A stretch of DNA of 64,000 nt from Oceanirhabdus seepicola (lineage in GTDB: Bacteria; Bacillota; Clostridia; Clostridiales; Clostridiaceae): the NCBI RefSeq assembly GCF_023684385.1, contig NZ_JAGSOJ010000003.1:248001-312000 (forward strand), written 5' to 3'. Within the stretch, counting starts at the first letter, position 1. Each line of letters begins with the position of its first letter. Of this stretch, positions 24,883 to 35,300 are shown one piece after another. Under the pieces are notes generated by a model, which was not told the origin of the DNA, did no database searches, and saw only the letters and a program-made list of their open reading frames with translations. The position numbers and the translations under genes are program-made.

Positions 24883-24921
24883 TCTAAATAATTTAAGGAA
24901 TACGTCTTTTGAGGTGATGTT

Positions 24922-27114
24922 TTGAAGTATTGCGGAGTTATTGTGAATAATGAAAGTATCGCATTAGATAAATTATTTACGTATAGGATTCCAGAAAATT
25001 TAAGAGGGTTTGTTGAAATAGGACAACACATTAAAGTCCCATTTGGAAAAGGAAATAAATTAAAAGATGCTTTTGTTATTTCTATGTTTGATGAGTGCGA
25101 GAATACTGAAAAATTAAAAGAAATCTCTGATATATGTGCTAGAGAACCTGTTCTTTCGGATAAAAATATTAGGCTTATAAATCTTATGAGAAAAAGGTAT
25201 TTATGTACTTATTTAGAGGGAATAAAGTTATTCTTACCTAGAGGGCTTTTAAAAGGAAAAAGAGAAAAAATAAAGCTAGTTTTATATTCAAATAATGAAT
25301 TGCATGGTAAATATAAAGAAGAAAAATATGCTTCTATTTATAATACAGTAAAAGAAAATGTAGCAAAGTATTCAAGGAATGAACTTAGTAAAGAATTTGA
25401 CTACTCTCTTTCATCAATTAATACTTTGGTTAAACATGGGTTTTTAGAAATTAAAGAGCAGAGGGTTAATAGAGTGGATGAAAGGACATTTCCTCATTTG
25501 CCAAAAAAAAATCTAACAATGGAGCAACTAATAGCCATTGAAGAGATAATGACTAGCAAAAGAAATGAATTTTTACTTCATGGGGTTACTGGTAGCGGGA
25601 AAACAGAAATATACATGACGCTTGTAGAGAAAATGCTTGAAAAAGGTAAACAATCTATAATTCTTGTTCCAGAAATTGCATTGACTCCTCAAATGGTTGA
25701 ACGATTTAAAGGGAGATTTGGAAAAGATATAACGGTATATCATAGTAAACTTTCTGAAGGGGAAAAGTTTGATGAGTGGCATAGAGTAAAGCAAGGGAAA
25801 GTAAAGATTGCCATTGGAGCTAGATCAGCATTGTTTTTACCCTTTAAGGAACTGGGATTAATTGTAGTTGATGAAGAACATGAAAGCACATATAAATCGG
25901 ATAGCGATCCTAAGTATTTGGCTACTGAAATAGCATTAATAAAAGGTAATATTGAAAATTGTAAAGTTGTTTTAGGCTCTGCAACTCCGAATATCGAAAC
26001 ATACTATAAATTTAAACGTAATTTTTGGAAGATTATTTCCATTGAAAAACGAGTTGATGGGGCTGAGATGCCTGAAATTGAATTGATAGATATGAGGCAG
26101 GAATTGGAAAATAATAATAAATCCTTTTTAAGTGCAAAATTATATGAAGAGATAAATGAACGTCTTGAAAAAAAAGAGCAGATAATTATATTCTTAAATA
26201 GAAGGGGTTTTTCTACATTTATATCTTGTAGAAAATGTGGTTATGTGTTCAAGTGTAGTAATTGTGATATTTCACTAACTTATCATCAAAAAAGTGGAAT
26301 GTTACACTGTCACTATTGTGGATATAAAGAAAGTTCAACTAAAATATGTCCAGAGTGTGGAAGTAATTATGTTAAATACTTTGGATTAGGAACGGAAAAA
26401 ATTCAAGATGAAATGGAAAAATTATTTCCAAAAGCTAGAATTCTAAGAATGGATCATGATACAACTAGAAATAAGGATGCATATGAAAATATATATTCAG
26501 ATTTTAAGAATAAGAAGGCAGATATTTTAATAGGAACTCAAATGATAGCAAAAGGATTGGACTTCCCAGATGTTACACTTGTGGGAATAATCGCGGCAGA
26601 TTTAACATTGAATCTTCCGGATTTTAGATCTAACGAAAGAACCTACCAATTAATCACTCAAGTTTCAGGTCGGGCTGGAAGAGGAGCTAAAGAAGGTAAG
26701 GTTATTCTTCAAACCTATAGTCCGGATAATTATGCGATTTTATATGCGCTGAATTACGATTATCATGGTTTCTTAGAGGAAGAGTTGAAGATTAGAGAGC
26801 TTATGAACTATCCACCATTTGGAAGAGTTATGATGATTAATATATATAGTGAAAATGAAAATATGCTTATAAAAGGTGTTCATGAATTTTCTCATAAATT
26901 AAAAGCTTATTATGGGGGGAAATATAATATTTTAGGCCCTTGTCCATCACATATTTCAAAAATTAAGAATCAATTTAGGTGGCAAATTATGATAAAAGGA
27001 AATATAGAGTACGCAGATGCATTTAAAATTAAAAATATGGTTTACGACATGAGTAAAAGTACTTATAATAAAATAAAAGTGGGTTTAGATATGAACCCAT
27101 ATAATACTTTGTAA
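24922..27114 (+). CDS. priA: primosomal replication restart helicase PriA
   Basis: PriA recognises stalled forks and reloads the replicative helicase. The gene starts at TTG (24922) behind GAGGTGATG; no in-frame ATG fits. The 730-residue product has an N-terminal DNA-binding part, Walker A GVTGSGKTEIYM near residue 220, the DEEH box, and a zinc module with eight cysteines (CRKCGYVFKCSNC and CHYCGY...CPEC). Helicase motifs V and VI (GTQMIAKGLDFPDV, QVSGRAGRG) follow. It is full length. Confidence 0.96.
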   Translation: MKYCGVIVNNESIALDKLFTYRIPENLRGFVEIGQHIKVPFGKGNKLKDAFVISMFDECENTEKLKEISDICAREPVLSDKNIRLINLMRKRYLCTYLEGIKLFLPRGLLKGKREKIKLVLYSNNELHGKYKEEKYASIYNTVKENVAKYSRNELSKEFDYSLSSINTLVKHGFLEIKEQRVNRVDERTFPHLPKKNLTMEQLIAIEEIMTSKRNEFLLHGVTGSGKTEIYMTLVEKMLEKGKQSIILVPEIALTPQMVERFKGRFGKDITVYHSKLSEGEKFDEWHRVKQGKVKIAIGARSALFLPFKELGLIVVDEEHESTYKSDSDPKYLATEIALIKGNIENCKVVLGSATPNIETYYKFKRNFWKIISIEKRVDGAEMPEIELIDMRQELENNNKSFLSAKLYEEINERLEKKEQIIIFLNRRGFSTFISCRKCGYVFKCSNCDISLTYHQKSGMLHCHYCGYKESSTKICPECGSNYVKYFGLGTEKIQDEMEKLFPKARILRMDHDTTRNKDAYENIYSDFKNKKADILIGTQMIAKGLDFPDVTLVGIIAADLTLNLPDFRSNERTYQLITQVSGRAGRGAKEGKVILQTYSPDNYAILYALNYDYHGFLEEELKIRELMNYPPFGRVMMINIYSENENMLIKGVHEFSHKLKAYYGGKYNILGPCPSHISKIKNQFRWQIMIKGNIEYADAFKIKNMVYDMSKSTYNKIKVGLDMNPYNTL

Positions 27115-27159
27115 GTTAGTATTTAAAATATAATTAAAGAGGTTGGAAAGGAGAAAGTT

Positions 27160-27612
27160 ATGGCGATTAGACAAATTAGAATTAAAGGTGATGAGGTTTT
27201 AAGAAAGAAGTGTAGAGTAATTGAAAAAATTGATGACAGATTATTAGTACTTATAGAAGATATGCTTGATACAATGTACGAAGCTGAGGGGGTTGGACTT
27301 GCGGGTCCTCAAGTTGGGATTTTAAAAAGGGTTGCTGTTATAGATATTGGAGAAGGTCCTATTGTATTAATAAATCCTGAAATCATTGAATCAAGAGGAT
27401 CTTATATTGATGTAGAAGGTTGTTTAAGTATTCCAAATGAACAAGGGTATGTTGAGAGGCCAGAGTATGTTAAGGTTAAAGCACTTAATGAACGTGGGGA
27501 AAGCATAATTGTTGAAGGGGAAGAATTCTTAGCAAAAGCAATTTGTCATGAGTTAGATCATTTAGATGGTGTTTTATATATTGATAAGTTGGTTGAAGTG
27601 GAGGAAAAATAA
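27160..27612 (+). CDS. def: peptide deformylase
   Basis: The enzyme removes the formyl group from new proteins. The 150-residue product shows the three family motifs: [17 protein letters not shown] (metal-binding Cys) and [10 protein letters not shown] (HExxH-type metal site). AAAGGAG precedes the ATG. Its stop overlaps the fmt start by one base, coupling removal and addition of the formyl group. Confidence 0.96.
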   Translation: MAIRQIRIKGDEVLRKKCRVIEKIDDRLLVLIEDMLDTMYEAEGVGLAGPQVGILKRVAVIDIGEGPIVLINPEIIESRGSYIDVEGCLSIPNEQGYVERPEYVKVKALNERGESIIVEGEEFLAKAICHELDHLDGVLYIDKLVEVEEK

Positions 27613-28541
27613 TGAAGGTTGTTTTTATGGGAACACCAGACTTTGCTGTTCCGTCTTTAGAAAAAATGATTGAGAATTTCAATGTTGAAGCAATTTTTAC
27701 TCAACCAGATAAGAAGAGAGGTAGAGGTAAAAAAATTACATTTTCTCCTGTTAAAGAAGCTGCGTTAAAGCATGAAATTCAGGTGTTTCAACCTACTGTT
27801 TTAAGGAAAGACGAAGAGGCTATTGAAGCTTTAAAGAAAATTAATCCAGAGTTTATTGTTGTTGTTGCATATGGGCAGATTCTTCCTAAAGTAGTGCTTG
27901 ATATACCTAAATATGGATGTATTAATCTTCATGCATCATTATTACCTAAATATAGAGGAGCTGCTCCTTTGAATTGGGCAATTATAAATGGTGAAAAGGT
28001 TAGTGGTAATACAACAATGTTAATGGATATTGGTTGTGATACTGGAGACATGTTAATTAAAGATGAAGTGGAAATACATGAAGATATGACAGTTGGTGAG
28101 TTGCATGATAAACTTTGTAGTGGCGGAGGAGAACTCTTAGTGAGAACATTAAATGGGATTGCTAGTGGTGAATTAAAAGGTGTTAAACAAAATGATGATG
28201 AATCATGTCATGCACCTAAGATAGATAAAAACCTACAGAGTATAAATTGGAGTGAGAGTGCACAAAGCATAAAAAACCTGATTAGAGGACTAAGTCCATA
28301 CCCGGTAGCTTTTACTAAATATGATGATAAAAACATAAAGATATATGAAAGTGAAGTTGTTGAAGGGGATGTAAGTGGTGTACCCGGTAAGGTTGTAAAT
28401 GTGAGTGATGCAGGAATAAAAGTAGAGTGTAGTGATAAGTTCTTATTGATAAAGAAAATTCAATTTCCTGGTAAAAAGCCTATGTATGTAAATGATTTTT
28501 TAAGAGGAAATGATTTGGAAAAAGGAATTGTACTTGGGTAA
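27612..28541 (+). CDS. fmt: methionyl-tRNA formyltransferase
   Basis: Fmt formylates initiator Met-tRNA using 10-formyltetrahydrofolate. The 309-residue protein has MGTPDFAVPSLEKM at the start, the catalytic region INLHASLLPKYRGAAPLNWAIINGE with Asn and His, MDIGCDTGDML, and a C-terminal tRNA-binding domain. It overlaps def by one base. A family A repeat separates it from rsmB, which in other Firmicutes often follows more closely. Confidence 0.96.
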   Translation: MKVVFMGTPDFAVPSLEKMIENFNVEAIFTQPDKKRGRGKKITFSPVKEAALKHEIQVFQPTVLRKDEEAIEALKKINPEFIVVVAYGQILPKVVLDIPKYGCINLHASLLPKYRGAAPLNWAIINGEKVSGNTTMLMDIGCDTGDMLIKDEVEIHEDMTVGELHDKLCSGGGELLVRTLNGIASGELKGVKQNDDESCHAPKIDKNLQSINWSESAQSIKNLIRGLSPYPVAFTKYDDKNIKIYESEVVEGDVSGVPGKVVNVSDAGIKVECSDKFLLIKKIQFPGKKPMYVNDFLRGNDLEKGIVLG

Positions 28542-28565
28542 GAATTATTTATAAAATACACTAAT

Positions 28566-28742
28566 ATATTTATAAAGTTACAATATATTGTTGATACTTT
28601 TTTCTGTCTTAAGAATTTCAGGTGTTGAAAAAGCCCAAGGTCAAGGAACAAGTCGAATGAGCAGCAGAGTGTACAATTAGTACTTCGGCAGCGCAGAGAG
28701 GCTTAGTTACGATGAAATTGGGCTTTTTCAACAGACTGAATA
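28566..28742 (+). repeat. family A palindromic repeat, copy A3
   Basis: The flank has GTTACAATATATTGTT and TTCTGTCTTAAGAATT. The arms GTTGAAAAAGCCCAA (28624-28638) and TTGGGCTTTTTCAAC (28718-28732) are perfectly complementary over 15 bases. The centre has GAGCAGCAGAGTGTAC and GCAGCGCAGAGAG blocks shared with A1. Unlike A1, A2 and A4, no duplicated hairpin is visible on its left. Confidence 0.85.
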
Positions 28743-28764
28743 ATGTGCTGGACTTGCAGCACAT
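28742..28764 (+). terminator. hairpin between repeat A3 and rsmB
   Basis: AATGTGCTG pairs with CAGCACATT around a short loop; the T run after it is interrupted (AATTTTAAA). It may be the former fmt terminator. Confidence 0.5.
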
Positions 28765-28796
28765 TAATTTTAAATTAAACTATGAGAGGTAAAAAT

Positions 28797-30122
28797 ATGA
28801 AAAATCCGAGATATGTAATTTATTCAGCGTTAAATGAAATAATAAATAATAAATCGTATTCAAATGTAACGATCAATAAAGTTTTAAGAGATAAAGATAT
28901 AAAAGAAGAGGATAAGGGATTAATAACAGAAGTAATTTACGGAACTTTAAGATATCTTTATTCAATAGATGTTATACTACAAAAATTCCTAAAGACTGGA
29001 GTTAAGAAAACAAATAAAAAGGTATTAAATATTTTGAGAATGAGTATATATCAAATAAAATATCTTGATAAAATACCTGATTATGCAGTTATAGATGAGG
29101 CAGTTAAGATAAGTAAAAAAGATATTTCCTTAAAGGCAAGTCAACTAGTAAATGGTGTTTTAAGAAGTTTCATGAGAGAAGGGTTTGAATTTCAATCAGA
29201 GAACAGGATTGAGGAGTTGTGTTTCCAGTATTCCTACGAGAGATGGTTAGTTAAATTGCTTATAGGACAATATGGCGAAAAGCGATGTGTTGATATTTTA
29301 AAGGGGTTAAATTTTAGACCTAGTATTAATGTGAGAGTTAACACGATGAAAAAAGATTGTGAATCAGTAAAAAAAGAACTTATACATATGGGATATACAA
29401 TCGAAGATGGAAAAATCGCTAAGAATTCCATTAAAATTGTAAAGGGAGCGAGTATTGAAAAAAATCCTTTATTTAATGAGGGGATCATAAGTGTTCAGGA
29501 TGAGAGTGCTATGCTAACTGTGGAGGTTATGGATATAAAAGAAGGAATGAAAGTGTTAGATCTTTGCAGTGCGCCTGGAGGTAAATCATGTTATATAGGA
29601 GAAAGACTAAATAATAGTGGTGAGGTACTAGCTTTTGATGTTTTCGAGAAAAAGCTGAAATTAATAGAAGAACATGCGATTAGGCTTGAATTAAAGAATA
29701 TAAAAGCAGAGATTAATGATGGGGAAAAGCTAAGAGAAGACTTAATAGATTCTGCTGATATTGTTCTAGCTGATGTTCCTTGTTCGGGTTTGGGGATTAT
29801 TAGAAAGAAACCAGAGATAAAATGGACTAAGAGTAAGAAACAATTAAATGAAATAGTAGGAATACAGAGAAATATATTAAGTAATGCTGCTAAATATGTT
29901 AAAATTAATGGAGAGCTCATTTATTCAACATGTACATTAAATAGAAATGAGAACGATGAGAATATTAGATGGTTTCTTAACAAAAATGATAACTTTTGTA
30001 TTGAAAGTGTTAATCATATAGAAGGAGACAATATTATAAATTCTAATGAAGGGTTTATTACTATACTACCAGATGAGAAGATGGATGGATTCTTTATTTG
30101 TAAATTAAAAAGGATAAGGTGA
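28797..30122 (+). CDS. rsmB: 16S rRNA (cytosine-967 C5)-methyltransferase RsmB
   Basis: RsmB methylates C967 of 16S rRNA using S-adenosylmethionine. I start it at the ATG at 28797 with GAGAGGT upstream, giving 441 residues; an ATG at 28782 would include that site. It has an N-terminal NusB-like domain (to about residue 135), the SAM motif [36 protein letters not shown] with the release cysteine, and [12 protein letters not shown] with the catalytic cysteine. It runs into rlmN with a four-base gap. Confidence 0.95.
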   Translation: MKNPRYVIYSALNEIINNKSYSNVTINKVLRDKDIKEEDKGLITEVIYGTLRYLYSIDVILQKFLKTGVKKTNKKVLNILRMSIYQIKYLDKIPDYAVIDEAVKISKKDISLKASQLVNGVLRSFMREGFEFQSENRIEELCFQYSYERWLVKLLIGQYGEKRCVDILKGLNFRPSINVRVNTMKKDCESVKKELIHMGYTIEDGKIAKNSIKIVKGASIEKNPLFNEGIISVQDESAMLTVEVMDIKEGMKVLDLCSAPGGKSCYIGERLNNSGEVLAFDVFEKKLKLIEEHAIRLELKNIKAEINDGEKLREDLIDSADIVLADVPCSGLGIIRKKPEIKWTKSKKQLNEIVGIQRNILSNAAKYVKINGELIYSTCTLNRNENDENIRWFLNKNDNFCIESVNHIEGDNIINSNEGFITILPDEKMDGFFICKLKRIR

Positions 30123-30126
30123 TATT

Positions 30127-31152
30127 TTGTATAATATTATAAATTTCAACGAAGAAGAACTTAAAAAATGGATGAAGGAAAATGGAGAACAACCATTTAG
30201 AAGTAAGCAAGTTATTAATTGGATATATAAAGGTATTACATCTTTTGATGAAATGAAAAATGTATCCTCTAAAACACAAGAAAATCTTGCTAATAATTTT
30301 TACATAGGAACACCTACAATAGTTAGGAAGTTAGTATCAACTATTGATGGAACGATAAAATATTTAATGAAATTACATGATGGTAATATTATAGAATGTG
30401 TATTGATGAAATATAAGCATGGTAATAGTATTTGTATATCATCTCAAGTAGGATGTAGAATGGGTTGTACGTTTTGTGCATCAACAATAGGTGGAAGAGT
30501 AAGGAATCTTGATTCAGGTGAAATGTTAGGACAGATTATCGCAGTAAGTAAGGACATTAATGAAAGAATTTCAAATGTTGTAATGATGGGTAGTGGGGAA
30601 CCATTAGACAATTATGATAATGTTCTAAAATTCTTAGAAGAGGTTGGTAAGGAATACGGATTAAACATTGGAGCTAGGCATATAACTTTATCAACATGTG
30701 GAATCGTACCAGAGATATTAGAATTAAGTGAAAAAGGTCTTCAAATAACCCTTGCTATTTCTTTGCATGCTTCTAATGATGAAATTAGAAAAAAGAGTAT
30801 GCCAATAGCAAATAAATATACTATTAAAGAAGTTATTGAAGCTTGTAAGCAATATATTTGCAAGACTAAAAGAAGAGTTACATTTGAATATGCTCTAATT
30901 GAAGGTCTTAATGATGAGAAAGAGCATGCTGAAGAATTGGCAACTTTACTCAAGGGTATGTTGTGCCATGTTAATCTTATACCTATTAATGAAGTTAAAG
31001 AAAGTGGTTATAAGAAGCCTGATAAGAAGAGAATTGACTCATTTAAAAGTATTTTAGAAAAAAACAAGATAGAAACGACAGTTCGTAGAGAAATGGGGGC
31101 GGACATTAATGCAGCATGTGGTCAGCTTAGAAGAGACTATGTGAATGAATAA
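30127..31152 (+). CDS. rlmN: dual-specificity 23S rRNA/tRNA adenine-C2 methyltransferase RlmN
   Basis: This radical-SAM enzyme makes 2-methyladenosine in 23S rRNA (A2503) and some tRNAs. The start is TTG at 30127, five bases after AAGGTGA, which overlaps the rsmB stop. The 341 residues include the iron-sulfur motif [27 protein letters not shown], and a C-terminal [15 protein letters not shown] holding the second catalytic cysteine. Confidence 0.96.
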   Translation: MYNIINFNEEELKKWMKENGEQPFRSKQVINWIYKGITSFDEMKNVSSKTQENLANNFYIGTPTIVRKLVSTIDGTIKYLMKLHDGNIIECVLMKYKHGNSICISSQVGCRMGCTFCASTIGGRVRNLDSGEMLGQIIAVSKDINERISNVVMMGSGEPLDNYDNVLKFLEEVGKEYGLNIGARHITLSTCGIVPEILELSEKGLQITLAISLHASNDEIRKKSMPIANKYTIKEVIEACKQYICKTKRRVTFEYALIEGLNDEKEHAEELATLLKGMLCHVNLIPINEVKESGYKKPDKKRIDSFKSILEKNKIETTVRREMGADINAACGQLRRDYVNE

Positions 31153-31167
31153 GGAGGTAATATTATT

Positions 31168-31896
31168 ATGGTGGGGATGCATAGTGAAGTAGGGAATTTT
31201 AGAAAATCTAACCAGGATTATATTGGGTTTTTTCAATGTAATGATGGCGGTGTATACGTTATTGCTGATGGAATGGGAGGATATGCAGGAGGCGAAGTTG
31301 CGAGTAAAATAGCAGTTGAGACTGCATTATCTGCATTTAAAGAAGTGAATACTGCAGATGTAGATGATGAATTTATTAGGGGTGTAGTGGATTCGTGTAA
31401 TGAAGCGATTATTGAAATGGGGAAGATTGATCAATCATTACAAGGTATGGGAACCACATTAACTCTATGTTTTATAAATAAAAACAAAGGTATAGTTGCT
31501 AATATAGGAGATAGTTGTTGTTACATACTATCAAAGGACGTGTTTTATAAATTAACAAAAGATCATTCTCTTGTTCAAGTATTTGTTGATTCAGGCAACC
31601 TTACTGAAGAAGAAGCCAAAAAACATCCAAATAAGAATATTATAACAAGGTCATTAGGGACAACAGAAAAAGTAGAAAGTGATATTTATTTTATAGATGT
31701 TGATAAGAATGATAAAATAATGCTATGTACTGATGGATTATCTAACCATATAGATAATGATGTGATGAGAGAAGTGCTTTTAAAATTAGATACAATTGAA
31801 GCGGTAAAAGAATTAGTTGATCTGAGCAAGAAAAATGGAAGTAAGGATAACATATCAGTAATGGTATTTAAAGGAGAGTGCCAAGATGATAGGTAA
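31168..31896 (+). CDS. prpC: PP2C-family serine/threonine phosphatase PrpC
   Basis: PrpC removes phosphate added by its partner kinase PrkC, in the cytoplasm. The 242-residue protein has the metal-binding motifs of PP2C: KSNQDYIGF, IADGMGGYAGGEVAS, GMGTTLTL, ANIGDSCCYI and CTDGLSNHI, plus SKDNISVMVF at the end. AAGGAGG precedes it. The last 11 bases overlap prkC, so the pair is translationally coupled. Confidence 0.96.
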   Translation: MVGMHSEVGNFRKSNQDYIGFFQCNDGGVYVIADGMGGYAGGEVASKIAVETALSAFKEVNTADVDDEFIRGVVDSCNEAIIEMGKIDQSLQGMGTTLTLCFINKNKGIVANIGDSCCYILSKDVFYKLTKDHSLVQVFVDSGNLTEEEAKKHPNKNIITRSLGTTEKVESDIYFIDVDKNDKIMLCTDGLSNHIDNDVMREVLLKLDTIEAVKELVDLSKKNGSKDNISVMVFKGECQDDR

Positions 31897-33772
31897 AAAT
31901 TTGAACGGTAGATATGAACTCGTGGAAAAAATAGGCGAGGGTGGAATGGCATGTGTATTCAGAGCGAAGTGTCATTTGTTAAATAGAGATGTAGCAATTA
32001 AAATATTGAAGAAAGAGTTTTCAAATGATGAAAATATCGTTGGAAAATTTAAAGGAGAGGCCGCGGCGGCTGCAGGATTATGCGGTAATAATATAGTTAA
32101 CATATATGATGTTGGTAGTGAGAATGATACAAATTATATTGTCATGGAACTTGTTGAAGGAAAAACTCTTAAAGAGTTAATTCAAGAAGAGGGAACTATT
32201 AATGAGAAAAAGGCTATTGATATTGCTATTCAAATTGGTAAAGCATTACAAAGTGCTCATAATAAGCGTATAATCCATAGAGATATTAAGCCTCACAATA
32301 TAATTGTAGATGATAATGGTGGGATTAAAGTAGCTGACTTTGGTATAGCAAAAGCTATAGATCAGTCTACAATAACAAATACTTCTAAGGTTATGGGGAC
32401 AGCGCATTATTTTTCACCAGAACAAGCTAAAGGTGGGTATGTAGATTTCAGAAGTGATATTTATTCTTTTGGTATTGTTCTATATGAGATGGTTACGGGG
32501 CGAGTTCCTTATGATGCAGAAAGTATAGTATCTGTTGCTATAAAACATCTTCAGGAAGAGGTTGTTCCTCCTATAGAAGTTAATGAGAAAATATCCATTG
32601 GGTTAAATAGTGTAATCTTGAAATGCATCGAGAAAGATCCAGGGTTAAGATATCAAACTGCCGATGAACTTATAGTTGATTTATATAATCTTAAAAATAA
32701 TAAAGAAATTAATATTGGAAGAAATGTTGAAGATTTACAACAAACGCGAGTTATGAATGTTGTTAAAGAAGAACATTTGAAAAGTCATAGAGATAATATG
32801 AAAAATAAAGCCAGTGATGAAAACAAAAAGAGCAAGAAAAAAGGAATAATTATTGGAGTAGCATTAACATTAACATTGATATTTTCTATTGTTTTGACTT
32901 GGGCAGTTACACACTCTAAAGATAATAGTGGAAATAATATTATAAAGAACGAAAAGACTACAGTTCCATTTATAGTAGGTGAGAGCCTTGAAGAGGGTAA
33001 GAAAATGATAAAAGATAGAGAATTAGCATACGAGGTTGTTCGCGAAGCTAAAAGTGATCGTGAGAAGGGGTCTATTATTAAAGTTACTCCAGAAGAAGGT
33101 TCAAAGGTAGAGAAAAACACGGTTTTAAATTTGGTTGTTAGTAAGGGAGCAGAAGGTGTTAAAGTTCGAGTGTATAGAGGGTTAGATATTGAGACAGCTA
33201 AGGGTATGTTGACATATGATGGTGTAACTTTAGGTAAAATTCAGGAGAACTCAAGTATACTTGAAAAAGGTAAAATAATTAGTCAATCGCCAGAAGCGGG
33301 AACAATCGTTGAAAAGGGTGATAAGATTTCATTTATAGTAAGTAGCGGTCCGGAAATTAAACAAATTAAAGTTCCTGATGTTACAGGAAAAATATTAAGT
33401 GAAGCTAAAGAGATACTTGAATCTAATAAGTTTGAAATAGGGTTAATAAGTGTTGTAGAAACTAATGATCCGGATAAGAATGGTGTTGTATTTAGTCAAA
33501 GTCCAGCAGGCGGATTAGAGGTAACTGAGGAAAGTGTAATTAATCTTAGCCATTATTTATTTAAGGAAGATGAAAGAATGAAGGTGATTGTACCTAATTT
33601 TATCGATATGTTAGGTATCGAAGCTGATATAAAGGCATCTGAGACTGGCATTAAAGTTGAAATTAATGGTGATGATTTTGAATATGTGGTAGAGCAAAGC
33701 GTTGCCGCTGGAGAAAAAATTCACGTAGGAGAAACAATAATTTTAACAACAAAAAAGAAAAAAGAGGAGTAA
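31886..33772 (+). CDS. prkC: PASTA-domain serine/threonine kinase PrkC
   Basis: PrkC senses peptidoglycan fragments and phosphorylates regulators of growth and spore germination. The 628 residues comprise a kinase domain with the glycine loop GEGGMACVF, Lys39 in VAIKIL, catalytic Asp133 in HRDIKPHN, and DFGIAKA. A lysine-rich linker and a membrane helix (about 319-340) follow, then three clear PASTA repeats and a degenerate fourth outside the cell. All catalytic residues are present. It follows prpC with an overlap and precedes rsgA by eight bases, the standard order. Confidence 0.97.
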   Translation: MIGKNLNGRYELVEKIGEGGMACVFRAKCHLLNRDVAIKILKKEFSNDENIVGKFKGEAAAAAGLCGNNIVNIYDVGSENDTNYIVMELVEGKTLKELIQEEGTINEKKAIDIAIQIGKALQSAHNKRIIHRDIKPHNIIVDDNGGIKVADFGIAKAIDQSTITNTSKVMGTAHYFSPEQAKGGYVDFRSDIYSFGIVLYEMVTGRVPYDAESIVSVAIKHLQEEVVPPIEVNEKISIGLNSVILKCIEKDPGLRYQTADELIVDLYNLKNNKEINIGRNVEDLQQTRVMNVVKEEHLKSHRDNMKNKASDENKKSKKKGIIIGVALTLTLIFSIVLTWAVTHSKDNSGNNIIKNEKTTVPFIVGESLEEGKKMIKDRELAYEVVREAKSDREKGSIIKVTPEEGSKVEKNTVLNLVVSKGAEGVKVRVYRGLDIETAKGMLTYDGVTLGKIQENSSILEKGKIISQSPEAGTIVEKGDKISFIVSSGPEIKQIKVPDVTGKILSEAKEILESNKFEIGLISVVETNDPDKNGVVFSQSPAGGLEVTEESVINLSHYLFKEDERMKVIVPNFIDMLGIEADIKASETGIKVEINGDDFEYVVEQSVAAGEKIHVGETIILTTKKKKEE

Positions 33773-33780
33773 AGAGATAT

Positions 33781-34650
33781 ATGGAAGGAATCATAATTAA
33801 AGGAGTAGGTGGTCTTTACACAGTAAAAGTGGGAAAAGAACATTATGTATGTAAAGTTAGGGGAAAGTTTAGGTACACTAAAGTGACTCCAATGGTGGGT
33901 GATAGAGTGTCTATTATCCTAGAAGAAAATGATGAGGGTGTTATAGAAAAAATTCATGAAAGAACAACCGAATTAATACGTCCTGTTGTTGCAAATGTAA
34001 ATCAGGCATTGGTGTTTTTTACAATAAAGCATCCTGATCTTAATCATAATCTATTATATAAGTTCCTTTTATTATGTGAATATAACAATCTAGATATTGT
34101 GGTTTGTTTTAATAAGATGGATTTAGTTGGAGAAGAAGATAATTCAACTATAATAAAAATTCTAAGAGATGTTGGATATGAAGTAATTGAAGTAGCAGCA
34201 AAAGAAGGGGTAAATATTGATGCAATTAGAGGGAAGATTGAAAATAATATATCTGTTTTTTGCGGACCTTCAGGAGTTGGGAAATCTACTACGCTAAATA
34301 GCATTGCTAATAGAAAACTTATGGAAACAGGTGAAATAAGCGATAGATCTAAGCGTGGGAAACATACGACTAGACACAGTGAACTCATAGAATATGGAAA
34401 TGGGTTGATTGTTGACACTCCAGGATTTTCATCTTTAGATTTGAGTTTTATGGATGTAGATGAAGTTAAAGAGTGTTTTCCAGATTTTCATATTGAAGAA
34501 AATTGTAAGTTTTCAAATTGTAATCACTATAAAGAGCCTGGTTGTGCAGTGAAAAAAGCAGTAGAATCAGGAGAGATAAATAAAGAGAGGTATGAATTTT
34601 ATATATATACTTTAGAAGAATTAATAAACGGGAGGAAGAAAAAATGGTAA
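33781..34650 (+). CDS. rsgA: ribosome small-subunit GTPase RsgA
   Basis: RsgA is a circularly permuted GTPase that checks late 30S assembly. The 289 residues run in order: an OB-fold RNA-binding domain, G4 FNKMDL, then the G1 P-loop FCGPSGVGKSTTLNSI and G3 VDTPGFSSLDL. The end is a zinc knuckle (CKFSNCNHYKEPGC). It overlaps rpe by seven bases. In Bacillus the same gene (cpgA) is a PrkC target. Confidence 0.95.
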   Translation: MEGIIIKGVGGLYTVKVGKEHYVCKVRGKFRYTKVTPMVGDRVSIILEENDEGVIEKIHERTTELIRPVVANVNQALVFFTIKHPDLNHNLLYKFLLLCEYNNLDIVVCFNKMDLVGEEDNSTIIKILRDVGYEVIEVAAKEGVNIDAIRGKIENNISVFCGPSGVGKSTTLNSIANRKLMETGEISDRSKRGKHTTRHSELIEYGNGLIVDTPGFSSLDLSFMDVDEVKECFPDFHIEENCKFSNCNHYKEPGCAVKKAVESGEINKERYEFYIYTLEELINGRKKKW

Positions 34651-35300
34651 AGATAGCACCGTCAATATTATCAGCAGATTTTTCAAAATTAGGGGAGGAT
34701 ATTAGAAGTATAGATAAGTATGGAGCAGATATGGTTCATATAGATGTGATGGATGGTAAGTTTGTACCAAATATATCTTTTGGATTTCCAATAATTAAAT
34801 CTATTAGGAACCTGACGGATTTAGAGTTTGATGTACATCTTATGATTGAAGAGCCAACTAGATTTGTAGATGAATTTATTGATGCTGGGGCTGATATAAT
34901 AACTATACATTATGAAAGTGAAGTACATATAGATAGAGCTATTAATTATATAAAAAGTAAAGGAGTTAAAGTTGGACTATCATTGAATCCAGGAACTCCT
35001 GTATCTTTAATTGAAAACTTAATACCAGCTCTGGATCTTGTTTTAATAATGAGTGTAAATCCAGGGTTCGGAGGTCAGAAATTTATACCTTATTCATTAG
35101 ATAAGATAAAAGAAGTTAAAGCGTTAGCTGAAAAGTATAATAAAGATGAAATGATGATTCAAGTAGATGGTGGAGTTGGAACACAAAATATTAAAGAGAT
35201 TAATGAAGCAGGCGCTAATGTAGTTGTTGCTGGTTCTGCCGTATTTAGAAATGGTGAGATTGAAAAGAATATTGAAGCTCTTAGAAAGGCTGTTATCTAA
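34644..35300 (+). CDS. rpe: ribulose-phosphate 3-epimerase
   Basis: The enzyme interconverts ribulose and xylulose 5-phosphates in the pentose phosphate pathway. The 218-residue TIM barrel has IAPSILSADFSKL, HIDVMDGKFVPNISFG (metal His and Asp), DVHLMIEEP, MSVNPGFGGQKFIP and VDGGVG. GGGAGGAAG precedes the ATG, which lies inside the end of rsgA. Its stop overlaps the thiN start by one base. Confidence 0.97.
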   Translation: MVKIAPSILSADFSKLGEDIRSIDKYGADMVHIDVMDGKFVPNISFGFPIIKSIRNLTDLEFDVHLMIEEPTRFVDEFIDAGADIITIHYESEVHIDRAINYIKSKGVKVGLSLNPGTPVSLIENLIPALDLVLIMSVNPGFGGQKFIPYSLDKIKEVKALAEKYNKDEMMIQVDGGVGTQNIKEINEAGANVVVAGSAVFRNGEIEKNIEALRKAVI

